Shown: positions 23,561 to 33,297 of the stretch, one piece after another
Layout: every line of letters begins with the position of its first letter
Position numbering within the stretch: the stretch's first letter is position 1
From: Allolobophora icterica
Taxonomy: Eukaryota; Annelida; Clitellata; Crassiclitellata; Lumbricidae
Assembly (NCBI GenBank): GCA_963556255.1
Contig: OY744612.1
Span: 25,567,440 to 25,631,439 of the forward strand
Direction of reading: 5' to 3'
Length of the DNA: 64,000 nt
Made by a program: the position numbers and the translations under genes
The notes under the pieces: generated by a model
The model's database searches: none
Seen by the model: only the letters and a program-made list of their open reading frames with translations
Told to the model about the DNA's origin: nothing

Positions 23561-24015
23561 TGAAGGAAGCTTAAATTCGAGATGGGTCTGTAACTGTTGC
23601 GTGAAAGCCTTGGGTTTCTACACTTTGACTCTGCTAAGCAGGATCAAACCTTCAACCGTTAGAATTCATGCCACATGTATTACGAAATAACCACCAGCGA
23701 GTGCAACTTGAAAATTCCAGAGATGTTCATTTTGTATTCTCTCACAGAATGTGATTTTTATTAGAAAAGTTGTACTTAAATCTTAGGTCTGATTTGATCC
23801 GTTGAGCTTTTGAAGCAGTATTATTGCAGATTGGTATTCCTGCCTCCAATCTCATTTAATTTTCTAACCAGCAATTGGTGTGCTTAGAACCTTAATTGTG
23901 AATCATCTGCTCAACATGTTCGAATAAGGTCCAATATCTGACAGGACAGGAAGATAATTTGCACTTTTTTGTGTCTTGTGTAACAGCAACTATTTTATTG
24001 TTTTTATGTTTTCAG

Positions 24016-24072
24016 GAAGAATCAAAGTACAAATATAATGCTACAGTTGATATTACAGACGAAAATAAACCT
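24016..24072 (+). CDS. Mucin-like membrane protein, exon opening a possible SEA-like region
   Basis: It lies between 'gttttcag' and 'gtgagtaca': 57 bp in phase 0, reading EESKYKYNATVDITDENKP. The 'yNaTvdIT' strand pattern resembles the first beta strand of SEA domains, and it contains an N-glycosylation sequon (NAT). It is followed in phase by the exon at 25392. Confidence 0.6.
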
Positions 24073-24251
24073 GTGAGTACATGTGTAATCAAGTATAATG
24101 AGATGAGGTAACTGCTTGTCAGCTTATTCATGTCATATTTATCTATTCTTCACAGCAAACACGTAAGGCGCTGAAGCAGTATACAAAAGAGCTTCTAATA
24201 TATACAGGACAGAGTATGAAAGCGACCTATATCCCACTTACTAGGCTTGCT

Positions 24252-24304
24252 CAGGGGCGTAACTTTGGTCTAAAAAGTGGGGGGTACCAATTCCTTCACA
24301 CGCA

Positions 24305-24351
<47 letters not shown>

Positions 24352-24544
24352 TCTGGCTCTCGGTTTGCCTGTATCTAAGTACTTTGGTACTTTCGTGGTA
24401 CATATACTCCTTACTCTGTCTACCCACAGAAAACAAGGCGGAGACTGCGATCTCTGGGAAGGCACAGTAATAAAATATTGATTGGCATTGTTTAAAAAGT
24501 GGGGGTACGGTTACCCTTCGTACCCACCACAAATTACGCCTATG
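24252..24544. mobile_element. Non-autonomous hAT-type element, 293 bp, with (TA)n
   Basis: It starts CAGGGGCGTAACTTTGG and ends CAAATTACGCCTATG, with a perfect 8-bp duplication ggcttgct (24244-24251, 24545-24552). A (TA)n tract lies at 24307-24349. The paralogous site at about 22135 has the same flanks without the element. It has no coding capacity. Confidence 0.9.
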
Positions 24545-24580
24545 GGCTTGCTTATGCAAAATCAGTTTAAAATAAGTGGA

Positions 24581-25391
24581 TAGTCCTATAGGAATAATAG
24601 ACCTCATTGGCATCATTCTTGTGGCTCTATTGACTTGGTTCTTCTCATGTGCAAGAGCTCGCTGGTGGTGAATTTTCCAGTTACTTGAGCGTTATTTGCT
24701 CATGGTAACGTAATTTATTGTAAAGAAAATTGTTATAGTGCTTTTCAACAACGTTTGTTGCATGGCGATGTAACGGATATAATAAAGTGTGACATACATA
24801 AAAAGCAGAAAATGTGTGTTGAGTTGAATCAGTTGAAAAGAGAATTATATTTAGAGGAATCTTATTCCAAGAGGCAACAGTTTATGTTTAAAGGAAGATT
24901 ATTGGAAGAGTAAGGCCCTATTGACAAGAAAGCCTAACAAGTTCATAAACAAATGCAACGGGGAAGAAACCTGCAAATCTCTACGGGCAGTATTCACCAG
25001 CAGATGGTCGCTTATAAGCAAAACCTCATTCCAAATTCACAAATCAGCGGGCAGAACCGGGCAGTTGAGATGCTGGAAGACCGGCACATGTGGGCCCCTG
25101 ATCGTGGAATACAGGCCCATGACGTCCTCTGAGTTTGGAACAGAGTCGGGATAAGAGATCCGAAAAGGTTCAAATTTTAGCCCTGAACCTAAACGACATC
25201 AAGAAACCCACAGAGCAGCAGGAACAGGTAGCGAATTACAGTGGGCCAGTGACTGAAACCAGAGGAAGAGATATTGGATTGAAGCAACTGTGAAGAGTCA
25301 AAGTGAGTATATAGAAACAACAGGTTTGTACATAATTTTGTATGTTTGATGATCCATTTATTAAATCGTTACTGGTTTCTTATAATTTCAG
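24581..25391. other. Intron, nothing firmly recognised
   Basis: 24900-25160 has one open frame without recognised motifs. 25535-25570, just after the next exon, carries a short 'aaggtaagg' repeat like the array at 43115. Confidence 0.4.
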
Positions 25392-25442
25392 AATGAAACG
25401 AAAAGATTTTCATGGATATATGGACGTAATACAAAATATATA
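25392..25442 (+). CDS. Mucin-like membrane protein, 51-bp exon
   Basis: Acceptor 'ataatttcag' and donor 'gtaagc' bound 17 codons in phase 0 (NETKRFSWIYGRNTKYI). It starts with an NET sequon. It joins the neighbouring exons without frameshift, but its short length makes it the least certain after the microexon. Confidence 0.5.
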
Positions 25443-26658
25443 GTAAGCAACAGAGTATATTCACAATGTTGATTTATAAAACATGCGAGATATCGCATAA
25501 TATGATTACTCGCTTATCTGAAATTAATTTTATGCAAGGTAAGGTTTGGTAAGGCAAGGTAAGGTAAGATTATTGCACCCTTGTGTTCAGTGGTGTTCAT
25601 CATTGTGACAACCTGCTCAGACAACCTGCTCAAAACTCGCTTTTTTCATTCATTCTAATAAAGTTTTGGATCCATTTTAATTCTGATCAGCTTACTACTT
25701 GCCTCATGAGCACTAGGTCTAAGAAGGTGTGAAAAAGCAGTTTGAGTTAGTCAGATATCCTTTTTAGATAACCAGCTGCTCAAAAACTAAGCAAAATCTG
25801 TAAGGACAAATGTTGCCGACTGTTGGCATACATGTTGACACTCTCAAGTTATCATAAATTATACTGATTGTACGTGTGCTGATTCGATGGTATGTTTGTG
25901 CATTCACGTCCGTCAACGTTTGTATGTGATGGTGAAAAATGTGAATGAATGATTAGCATGACAGTCAGTTCTATGAATATTTCAAAAGCTGATGGTGTGG
26001 TATTAAAACCGAACTTGATCAATGTCATTTTCAACAACCTCACTATGTTTCGATCACAGCCTTTTCCTAAAACAATTTTGAAGGGTCCTTTGACGGATCT
26101 ATATTCTAAAGGCAAGATACATGCATAAATATAAAACCCTTTTGAAAGAACTCCCAAAAGACATCTTTCCATTCACTGATCCTCCATTTTTCCCAGCAAC
26201 TGTGAGCTCTTCTCCCCTTGCCCTCTCTCAGAGAGTATCATTCCAGGCTAAAAACTGAACTTTGCAAACTACCAATAATGCATCTGATCTTACACCATTC
26301 TACGACCCACCATTGCCATTATACCATTGCAATTATCGTTGCTCTCCATCTTAGCACCATACTGTATCCTCCTCTGACACACAGACTGTAGCCTGGCACC
26401 GAAACTGACCCAACAACTTGGCTCTTGCGGATTTGATTTGACTAAGCGCCGGTCAATTAATAAGTCGGTCTCCATGACGTGGCTTTGTATAGTGCTGATA
26501 AATTTTAAACATTTAAATACATTACATACATGCCCACTAATCATTGCTCACTGCATAACAGCGGTCAAATTTGCCCATGTTAAACCTGAAAACATAATTA
26601 GTATATTTATTAAACATAACTCACCAACTGATTGTTTATTATTTTACTGATTTTTCAG

Positions 26659-26764
26659 CTTAACAGCTCAGCTGTGGCTACTCTACTTAAAAAAAAGCTT
26701 ACAAAAACTTTGAGGATTCGCAGAGAAACGATTGAAGTGATTGATATAACTGTGCCAGATCCCG
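26659..26764 (+). CDS. Mucin-like membrane protein, possible SEA-like core exon
   Basis: Acceptor 'gatttttcag' and donor 'gtgagtc' bound 106 bp: in at phase 0, out with one base. The product begins LNSSAVATLLKKKLTK, then 'LRIRRETIEVIDITVPDP': an amphipathic helix followed by a beta strand. This order resembles the helix and 'V..V.V' strand of SEA domains. No GSVVV-type autocleavage motif is visible, so the assignment stays tentative. Confidence 0.6.
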
Positions 26765-26917
26765 GTGAGTCACTTTTGCCACCTAATTGCATTTTCTCAA
26801 AGTTCATTCATAGCGGTAATCGCAACTTTATCCAGCGCTACTTCGAGACAAAGTCCTCAGTGAGAGGTGCTCCTGACTTGATAACACAAAAAAGTGATCG
26901 AACAGATTGGTTTTCAG

Positions 26918-27786
26918 CAGTCTTGTTGTCCTCGAGACCAAGGTCTTGGTCTCGAGTGCACTCGAGTTCGTTTTTAAAAGTCTTGGTCTTGGTCTTGGTC
27001 TTGAGGTTCAAGGTCTTGGTCTTGGTCTTGGTCTTGAGGTTCAAGGTCTTGGTCTTGGTCTTGGTCTTGAGGTTCAAAGTCTTGGTCTTGGTCTCGCAAG
27101 ACCAAGACCAAGACCGGCTGTTAATATGAACAGTCATTTAACAGAACTCAAGAATTCTGTATCAAGCCTGCTTGCATCATACGACCAATATCAAGGCCTA
27201 TGGATGGATACAAGTCATATTGGTCAGGAAACCCATTGGCAGCAGCAACAGTTATTCTGTATCAGACGGTATGATAAACCATGGGAAGATTTCAAAAGGA
27301 CTCACTATCTGTACATTTACATCCAGTGCTTGAAAAGTTACTCTGTGTGTGTCAGCGACTTCAGCACCTGTAGAACGTATTTTTTCACATGGCGGAATTT
27401 TTATGAGGCCCACCAGGCACGTCTTGGTCAGAAAATTCTGAGCGAATTGGTTTTTATAAAATACAAAAGGCATTTGGTATAAGAGTTTGCATGAAGGACT
27501 TTTGAATACAAATTCGGATTTCTCTGCAGTTTGCATTTAAAGTTAATTTGCTTGAATTAAATAAAATTAAGACTCCTGTTTTCATTAAAATAGCGAATAT
27601 TCCGACTTGACAATTTTTAGAAGTCTTGACCTGATTTCGATTTTTAAGGTCTTGGTCTTGGTCTTGAGGTTCAAGGTCTTGGTCTTGGTCTCGAGGTTCA
27701 AGGTCTTGGTCTTGGTCTTGGTCTTGAGGTTCAAGGTCTTGGTCTTGGTCTTGGTCTTGATGTTTAAGGTCTTGACAACAAGACTG
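26918..27786 (+). mobile_element. hAT transposon with subterminal minisatellites
   Basis: The termini CAGTCTTGTTGTC and GACAACAAGACTG are perfect 13-bp inverted repeats, flanked by the perfect 8-bp duplication gttttcag (26910-26917, 27787-27794). Each end carries a minisatellite of 'ggtcttggtcttgaggttcaa' units (26960-27110 and 27645-27775). The centre contains the remnant C terminus of a hAT transposase (27270-27480). The element is 869 bp and defective. Confidence 0.92.
27270..27481 (+). pseudogene. hAT transposase C-terminal remnant
   Basis: Pieces of the dimerisation region characteristic of hAT transposases are readable in two frames: 'VSATSAPVERIFSHGG' (about 27348-27395), then 'ARLGQKILSELVFIK' (about 27418-27462). 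A frameshift separates them, and the N-terminal two thirds of a transposase are absent. The pattern 'S..ERiFS..G' is the family's best-conserved segment. Confidence 0.8.
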
Positions 27787-28086
27787 GTTTTCAGTGAAAG
27801 ACCAAGGAGCTCATGCGGAACTGTAAATGAATGTTATCCAGGCTAACTAGAGACATAGACCAACAACCTAATACAGGTCAGCGTTTATATGCCAAAAATG
27901 CACACCAGAAATCCAAATCAGTGATGTAATTAAAAACTTCAGTTGAAATCAGTAATCAACTTACGACGTAACGGTGAGTGTGAGGACTAACTTATAGCAT
28001 TCTTCTTCAAGGCATGTTGAACTTTATATTCCAAGCACTTCTGATATGCTAGCAGGCCTAATTCTGACCTGTAAGTGTAATTTAAG

Positions 28087-29057
28087 CAGTAGCGTAACTA
28101 TGGGCCCGCAGGGCCCGCAACTGCGGGGGGGCCCAGGTAAAAGGGGCCCATTTTCAAACCTGAAAAAATGAACTATTTTAATTAATAAATGCACAGCAGA
28201 AAGCCGGAAACCGAAACTCCTTGTAAACTCCTTAGCCTTGTAAAATCAATAAATCATGCAGGCAGGCAGATGATGTGGAATATTACTATTGATGCGCGGT
28301 CGGCGCATATTTTTCTAGGCTTTGATTTAAGCTAGTGAACAGTGACTCGAAGGCAAACTATAATCGCCAGATGACGCTGAAATTTGCAGTTAATTCACTC
28401 AATTAGTTTCACTTTTCGTCTTTGATTTATGCTGACGTCATTACTCATTAGTCTCATTGCCAAGTTTCCGTCGGCCATCGTTGTTGATATTTATTTAAAA
28501 AGTTTGTTTAAATAGATTAGATCGGATTACAATTTACAATACAAAATTTAAGATTTAAAAATAAAAAATTGTACTAATGATGGCTAGCAAGCCTCTAAGT
28601 GGAGCAGCTAAACGACGGAAAAAGAAGGATTTACAAAACGAGCATTGAAGCCTCGCGGGCAAAAGTTATGGATGTTGACCAGCTCATTGACCGATTTGCA
28701 GAGATAAAGAGTCGTCGCAAGGACTTGTCTTAGAATACTTATCTGTACTGTACTAAATACAAAACTGTTCTTGATTTATGATTTCGTAACATTGAATAAA
28801 ACAATATTCAGTAACATTTCATTTATAACATTTAATCAATTTTAATGCAAATCGAAAACAATTTTTAGTTGTGGCATAAGATTACAAATTAATAATAAAA
28901 TAAAATATCATAAATTAAAATCATTAAAATGTATGCCTCAAAAGTGAGTCGATAATTTGAAACATAAAATTGTCTATCAGATTGTCATCGGCTGTATGGA
29001 GGGGGGCCCATTTTGAAAATCTTGCAGGGGGGCCCAGAATATGAAGTTACGCCACTG
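28087..29057 (+). mobile_element. Internally deleted hAT transposon, 971 bp
   Basis: It starts CAGTAGCGTAACTATGGGCC and ends AGTTACGCCACTG, with subterminal 'ggggggccca' motifs at both ends. The 8-bp duplication aatttaag is perfect (28079-28086, 29058-29065). Inside are two short ORF pieces that look like the first and last codons of one transposase gene, so the element resembles a Ds-type deletion derivative. Confidence 0.92.
28577..28733 (+). pseudogene. Start and end of a hAT transposase joined by deletion
   Basis: ATG at 28577 opens a basic peptide (MASKPLSGAAKRRKKK) that stops at 28646-28648. This is the typical N terminus of ZBED/TTF-type hAT transposases. In another frame, a peptide ending 'DVDQLIDRFAEIKSRR' stops at 28731-28733, like the C-terminal end of such proteins. 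The middle, including all catalytic residues, is missing. Confidence 0.7.
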
Positions 29058-29146
29058 AATTTAAGTTGTTTTACTTTCTTTCTAGTTGCTTTTAGAGTTA
29101 CACATATGGCTGAGCAATGTATTTCAAAGTGTTTGTTTCATTGTAG

Positions 29147-29211
29147 TGACAATTGATCAGATAGAGAAGGCCATGAATGAGACCTTTCACGAGCTCATTA
29201 CTGACCCCAAG
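29147..29211 (+). CDS. Mucin-like membrane protein, membrane-proximal exon
   Basis: Acceptor 'ttcattgtag' is followed by two bases completing a Val codon, then TIDQIEKAMNETFHELITDPK and donor 'gtatat'. The helix with an NET sequon fits the last helix of a SEA-like domain. The alternative upstream acceptor at about 29083 runs into a stop, which supports this start. Confidence 0.55.
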
Positions 29212-29440
29212 GTATATTTTAATTACTATGTACTGCAATTGCTATTTGGAATACTTTTTATATTAGTTTTCAAATGCATATTTTGCTTGCATTCATCACA
29301 GAAGCACAATTCTCTTTTGAAATATTCCATGTCACTGTTATTGGAACTCTGTTTTATTATTATTATTTTTTTTTGCCCCGAGGTAAAAATGATCCCTCAG
29401 GGACTTTAATATTAGTAAAACTGTTAAGGTCTGGAACGGC

Positions 29441-29443
<3 letters not shown>

Positions 29444-29506
<63 letters not shown>
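29444..29506. repeat. (ATT)n microsatellite
   Basis: About 21 units form the tail of the LINE at 29340-30475. Confidence 0.95.
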
Positions 29507-29507
<1 letters not shown>

Positions 29508-29576
29508 TTTGCCCCGAGGTAAAAATGATCCCTCAGGGACTTTAAAATTAGTAAAACTATTAAAGGTCTGGAACGG

Positions 29577-30470
29577 CTAGAACTCCTCGGGCTCGGGCAA
29601 AAGGTTAACAAACGTCCCGCAAATTGCAACCGCGTTGAAACGTTGGATAGTCAGAGAAAAACGTTGGAACAAAAATGCTGTTTCGCGAAGGTCTCCTGTT
29701 GAAAGGGTCAGATGTCTTCCAATGTCACTGATCAGAGAAAGGCCGGTGGCGTTCGTGGGGCCCAGTGTTTCGAAGGCCAGAGGCACGAATTCGTATTCGT
29801 TCATCAGAGCGGTGTATTTCGTAATTTTTCTTTGGGCAGCTATTTCGGCTGCCGCACCGGCTCTGATGGCGGTCGCAGACACATATGACGCCGCCAAGGA
29901 ATCGATCACCGTGGCGTCCCACACAAGGCTCCTGCCCGCACGCCACGGTATCAGCGTTAGACCGTCAGGTCTTTTGCCGTCTGAGCGGACCAGGCCCGGC
30001 GGTTCCTTGACAGCCGGAAAACCAGCTCTTGTGAGGCCCCGGCAAATGGCGTCGTTTAATGCACTGTGTCTCGCGATCCGTCCAAATCCCAGGGAGCAAG
30101 ACAACCCGTGGGTACCTGTGGCACTGACCAGCGATCCACACCCGCACACGTGTGGTTCGCAAATGGCAGCGCCCAGTCTAAGACCAACGGCAATCCTGAC
30201 CGCGTCGTCACTCAAACGAAGGCCACAGGAGACGATCGGCAGCACGTGCAGCCAGTCACCCGCGTGCGGCGCTGAGACCGCCCTGAACCGTGCATGCTCC
30301 ACGGGGTCCACCTCGGACACCTCTCGCAGTATAAGTGGTAAGTCCCAGCCTGCCTGGGAACGGGGCGCGACGAAGTCCTCAGCGCGGACCCCGTCCTCCT
30401 CCCCCACTCCTCTAGATTGGTTAGGTAGTGGTTGTCTGACAGACCAGAGAAGTCTCCAAGGATTATTATT
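29577..30470 (-). CDS. C-terminal ORF of a non-LTR retrotransposon (partial)
   Basis: An open minus-strand frame of nearly 300 codons runs from the truncated 5' end to a stop near 29577. In order it shows a hydrophobic LHVLPIVSCGLRL segment, a zinc-knuckle-like CGCG...HGLSC, an R-x-x-RH helix, EPPGLVRSDGKRPDGLTL and WDATVID. A CCHC motif followed by RH, K-PD and D is the arrangement of restriction-like endonuclease domains (PD-(D/E)XK) in R2/R4/NeSL-type LINEs. That match is by motif order only; no RT motif remains in the window, so the clade is uncertain. The frame is uninterrupted, which suggests a young copy. Confidence 0.65.
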   Translation of the reverse strand, partial: NNNPWRLLWSVRQPLPNQSRGVGEEDGVRAEDFVAPRSQAGWDLPLILREVSEVDPVEHARFRAVSAPHAGDWLHVLPIVSCGLRLSDDAVRIAVGLRLGAAICEPHVCGCGSLVSATGTHGLSCSLGFGRIARHSALNDAICRGLTRAGFPAVKEPPGLVRSDGKRPDGLTLIPWRAGRSLVWDATVIDSLAASYVSATAIRAGAAAEIAAQRKITKYTALMNEYEFVPLAFETLGPTNATGLSLISDIGRHLTLSTGDLRETAFLFQRFSLTIQRFNAVAICGTFVNLLPEPEEF

Positions 30471-30475
30471 ATTAT

Positions 30476-31083
30476 ATTCTTATGCCTGCAACTGAAATTG
30501 TCAGCACGTATATAAGGTAATCTAATATTTTAAATTCAACAGCACTTCTTTACTATAACTTGCTGTCCATGTGAATTTTTTAAATCAAAACATTTCTTTG
30601 CAAAGGCTGAAAGCCACATCTAGAGCCATGCAGAGTCATTTACATCCATGCCCACATCCCATGAGGATTGCACCTTATCTGTCTCAAACCATCAGACACA
30701 GAGTTTCCGCTTACTGGAATAACAACTCAAAAGTTATAAACTCGAGCATTTCTTCATTTCTTTCACCAACTTCCAGCCACTATAAACGCGTTCCATCTTA
30801 GCCTGATAGTGGATCACTTCATTTGACCTCTTTGGTATTTGACCTGGTGCTGAAAGTAACCCAACAACCTGGTCCTTGTCTATTCCATAAGTCGCATTCG
30901 TTTGCCCATAGCAGTACTGCATTGTGCCATCGGTGGCAAGCTATGAACCCAATGCGGACTTGGTGTATGTTGCTGTCAACGATATAATTTAATGTAATGT
31001 CATTTAATAAGCTTGTTCTCGTGTTGTAGCTTTGCTGTGGTGTTTAGAAATTTTGGTGATTTACATCTTCATTTACATTGCAG
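30476..31083. other. Intron, nothing recognised
   Basis: No exon with both splice sites was found here. Confidence 0.45.
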
Positions 31084-31275
31084 TCACCTCTTCAACAACC
31101 CAGTTCTGAGACAGCATCAAAACCAACCGGCAGTGAAAAACTGGGCATTTGGGAAGCACATTACGGTCTTTTCCTGACAATCCTCATTCTCATTTCCGTA
31201 TGCGTAGTTGTAACAGCCGTCTGCGGCCTCTGTATGCTATGGCGTGGGCGTGGTCGTGAAACACATTCAGACAAG
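31084..31275 (+). CDS. Mucin-like membrane protein, transmembrane exon
   Basis: Acceptor 'acattgcag' and donor 'gtagga' bound 64 codons in phase 0. A Ser/Thr/Pro juxtamembrane segment is followed by a single hydrophobic span of about 24 residues starting near GLFLTILILISVCVVV. A basic stop-transfer follows (WRGRGRETHSDK), with Cys residues near the inner face. The orientation fits a type I membrane protein with the Thr-rich part outside. Confidence 0.8.
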
Positions 31276-32769
31276 GTAGGAAACAGGAGCTCAGCATGTG
31301 ACCAACCGAATGGTTTTCTAGCATGTCTTACAGTCATGGGCAAACGCTGCTTACTGCGTAAGAATGATCAAATGAACATGGTGAAACAGGTGGTGTCTAC
31401 GATAGACAAGTTAAGGTACAATACTGGTGAACATTTTGACAGTTAGGTCTATAATTCAACAAATACATGCAGGAAAAGCTGAACAGCAACGTACATCGCT
31501 GATATAGTTTTGCAATCAGACTATTGCGGTAATGGCTGATAATCTACAACACTTGAAGGTAGACTAACCAAGAAGTTCACTGGACTCGGTCAGCACTATC
31601 CTTAGCAGCACCGATCCCCTACATGTCGAGTCCACTGAATTACCAAGTTGCTTCATTATGAAGTCCATTATTTTCATAAAACTGGGTTTGTGATTACCAC
31701 TGATACAACTTAGGTCACAATAGTTTTTTCCGTCGGGAGGCTGTGGGGAAAAGAGATCTAGGGATTAAGTTTGCGTATTGCGCTGGTATCCGTCCATACA
31801 TAATCAACCCTGCCTAGTCCCAGAAGTAGCAGGAGCTCACATGAAAATTTTGTACAACAGCTTCACAGTACACCTGTGTGCTGGCATTGCCCCAAGAACC
31901 AGTACCTAACAATTTAATTCGAACTGTGGTTGCACATCATGATGCTTCATTTTCTTAGTTGTTCTTGGCTAGTTGCCACAAAGAAAGCATACGATTCTAA
32001 ACAATGCGACATGAAAAAGATTAAATGATACAAGTGATGTGAATGATTGAGTCTGGGACTGTTCCATATTAACAGTCATGAAGTGGAAAAGTATTAAGAT
32101 TATGCAATAAATTAGATGTAAACAGCATGCAGAAGAAAGGCAATAAATAATTATCAAGTGTAGCAAGTTATGGAGCTACAAGCTACCATGTAAAAGATTA
32201 GGAAATAGAGCAGAAACAACTGCAGCGGAAGAGAGGAACAAATTCTGTTATCTCTCAAAGATGGGATAAGTACAAATCCTGGATCATCTCAATTACAAAA
32301 AGTGAACCTGGTAACTGGTAAAATATAGACATAGACCCAACATATATTACATGTACGCATGTAATGTAATGGATGTGTTAAAGCAGGTATCTATGTAGCA
32401 CCTTTAAGAGCATCTCAGACGCACATCGAAATACATTAAGTGAAATTATATGCCATATAAAGCAGCTCACGTGCAAGATTGTTCTGCAATAGTTACAGAC
32501 CAATGTTAAAAGATACAAGGTGCCTGAATGCATATTCAGTAGCAACTTTCTGAAATTGTAATGAAGCCAATATGTTATATAATGAGCTAATGCAGAGTTA
32601 AGTATATAAGTGTAAATGATATGGCTAGAAATTTGATATGCACTTGTAGAAGATTAATTTTTCATCTGCGTCACGTACTTGTTCCACTAAGTCTTATTGA
32701 TTGTTTGATTTATGAGCCTATTCAGAGGTATGCTATGAATTCTATCAGTGTTAGGTAAAATGTTTACAG
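31276..32769 (+). other. Intron, nothing recognised
   Basis: This 1.5-kb intron lies between the transmembrane exon and the last exon. I see no repeat or ORF of note. Confidence 0.55.
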
Positions 32770-33021
32770 AAGCCAATTAGGCGTTCGAAAGACATGGAAG
32801 AGGCTCGTGAAGCCCCAACTGCGGTGTCAAACCCTATTCCGGATGCTGAGATGATCCAGGATGAGGCTCCAATGCAGGAGCGAGAAAATCCGGCCGTTAC
32901 TCCGAATGGTGGCGGGCAGCACATTTCCAAAGCAGATGAGGACAACGGTTGGGTTGTTCCACTCGATGAACTTAGTAAAGCTGAGAAGGAGAAGCCAGAA
33001 GTCGAAAACACTCGGCTGTAG
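32770..33021 (+). CDS. Mucin-like membrane protein, last exon (cytoplasmic tail)
   Basis: Acceptor 'gtttacag' is followed by 83 codons and TAG. The tail is acidic and Pro/Glu-rich (for example MEEAREAPTAV, DNGWVVPLDEL), with a membrane-proximal basic KPIRRSK. There are no catalytic motifs. It joins the transmembrane exon in phase 0. Confidence 0.75.
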   Translation, partial: KPIRRSKDMEEAREAPTAVSNPIPDAEMIQDEAPMQERENPAVTPNGGGQHISKADEDNGWVVPLDELSKAEKEKPEVENTRL

Positions 33022-33297
33022 ATGGTACTTTGATGGTACTTCGAAGAAGCAATTCCACCGTGCTGACTGTGTTTGGGTGAATGTGTGTGGTGAATGTGTA
33101 AATAGGTTAACAGTTCTAATGGAATGTTCTGCATTAGTGTGCCTTAATGAAACATGCATTCACGATGTAATATCTGGTCCTGTGCTTTTAGTTGTTTTTC
33201 TCTGAGCCACCACTTCTGTGCCAAGTAATTTGTACTTTATTGTGTACTCTGTTTCAAGACATTGCGCTTGGAATAAATACATGGCTTTTAAAACAAA
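33022..33297 (+). terminator. 3' UTR with poly(A) signal AATAAA
   Basis: The 3' UTR of the mucin-like gene carries AATAAA at 33272-33277, about 250 bp after the stop codon. Cleavage would fall near 33290-33300. Confidence 0.65.

Larger units (their letters stand above)
23628..24580. repeat. Intragenic duplication, copy C
   Basis: This is the partner of 21625-22180. It carries exon 24016-24072 and is interrupted by the hAT element 24252-24544. A third, shorter match ('gcagtattattgcagaatg' ... 'gcaattggtgtg') lies at 19950-20050, upstream of exon 20317-20360. Confidence 0.8.
26765..29146 (+). other. Intron holding two hAT transposons
   Basis: The intron between two in-phase exons of the mucin-like gene contains complete hAT elements at 26918-27786 and 28087-29057. 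The second ends 89 bp before the next exon. Confidence 0.6.
29340..30475 (-). mobile_element. 5'-truncated LINE with possible restriction-like endonuclease
   Basis: The insertion is in an intron of the mucin-like gene, on the minus strand. Its 3' tail ('gatcatttttacctcggggc' read minus, then (AAT)n) is present twice in tandem, at 29360-29436 and 29510-29580, separated by an (ATT)n tract (29444-29506). Short ATT repeats also lie at the 5' boundary (about 30466). The insertion cuts the ORF at its upstream end, as expected from incomplete reverse transcription. Confidence 0.7.

Noticed and set aside
29635..30495. Plus-strand ORF of 286 codons
   Set aside because: It is the shadow of the minus-strand LINE ORF, which carries recognisable motifs.
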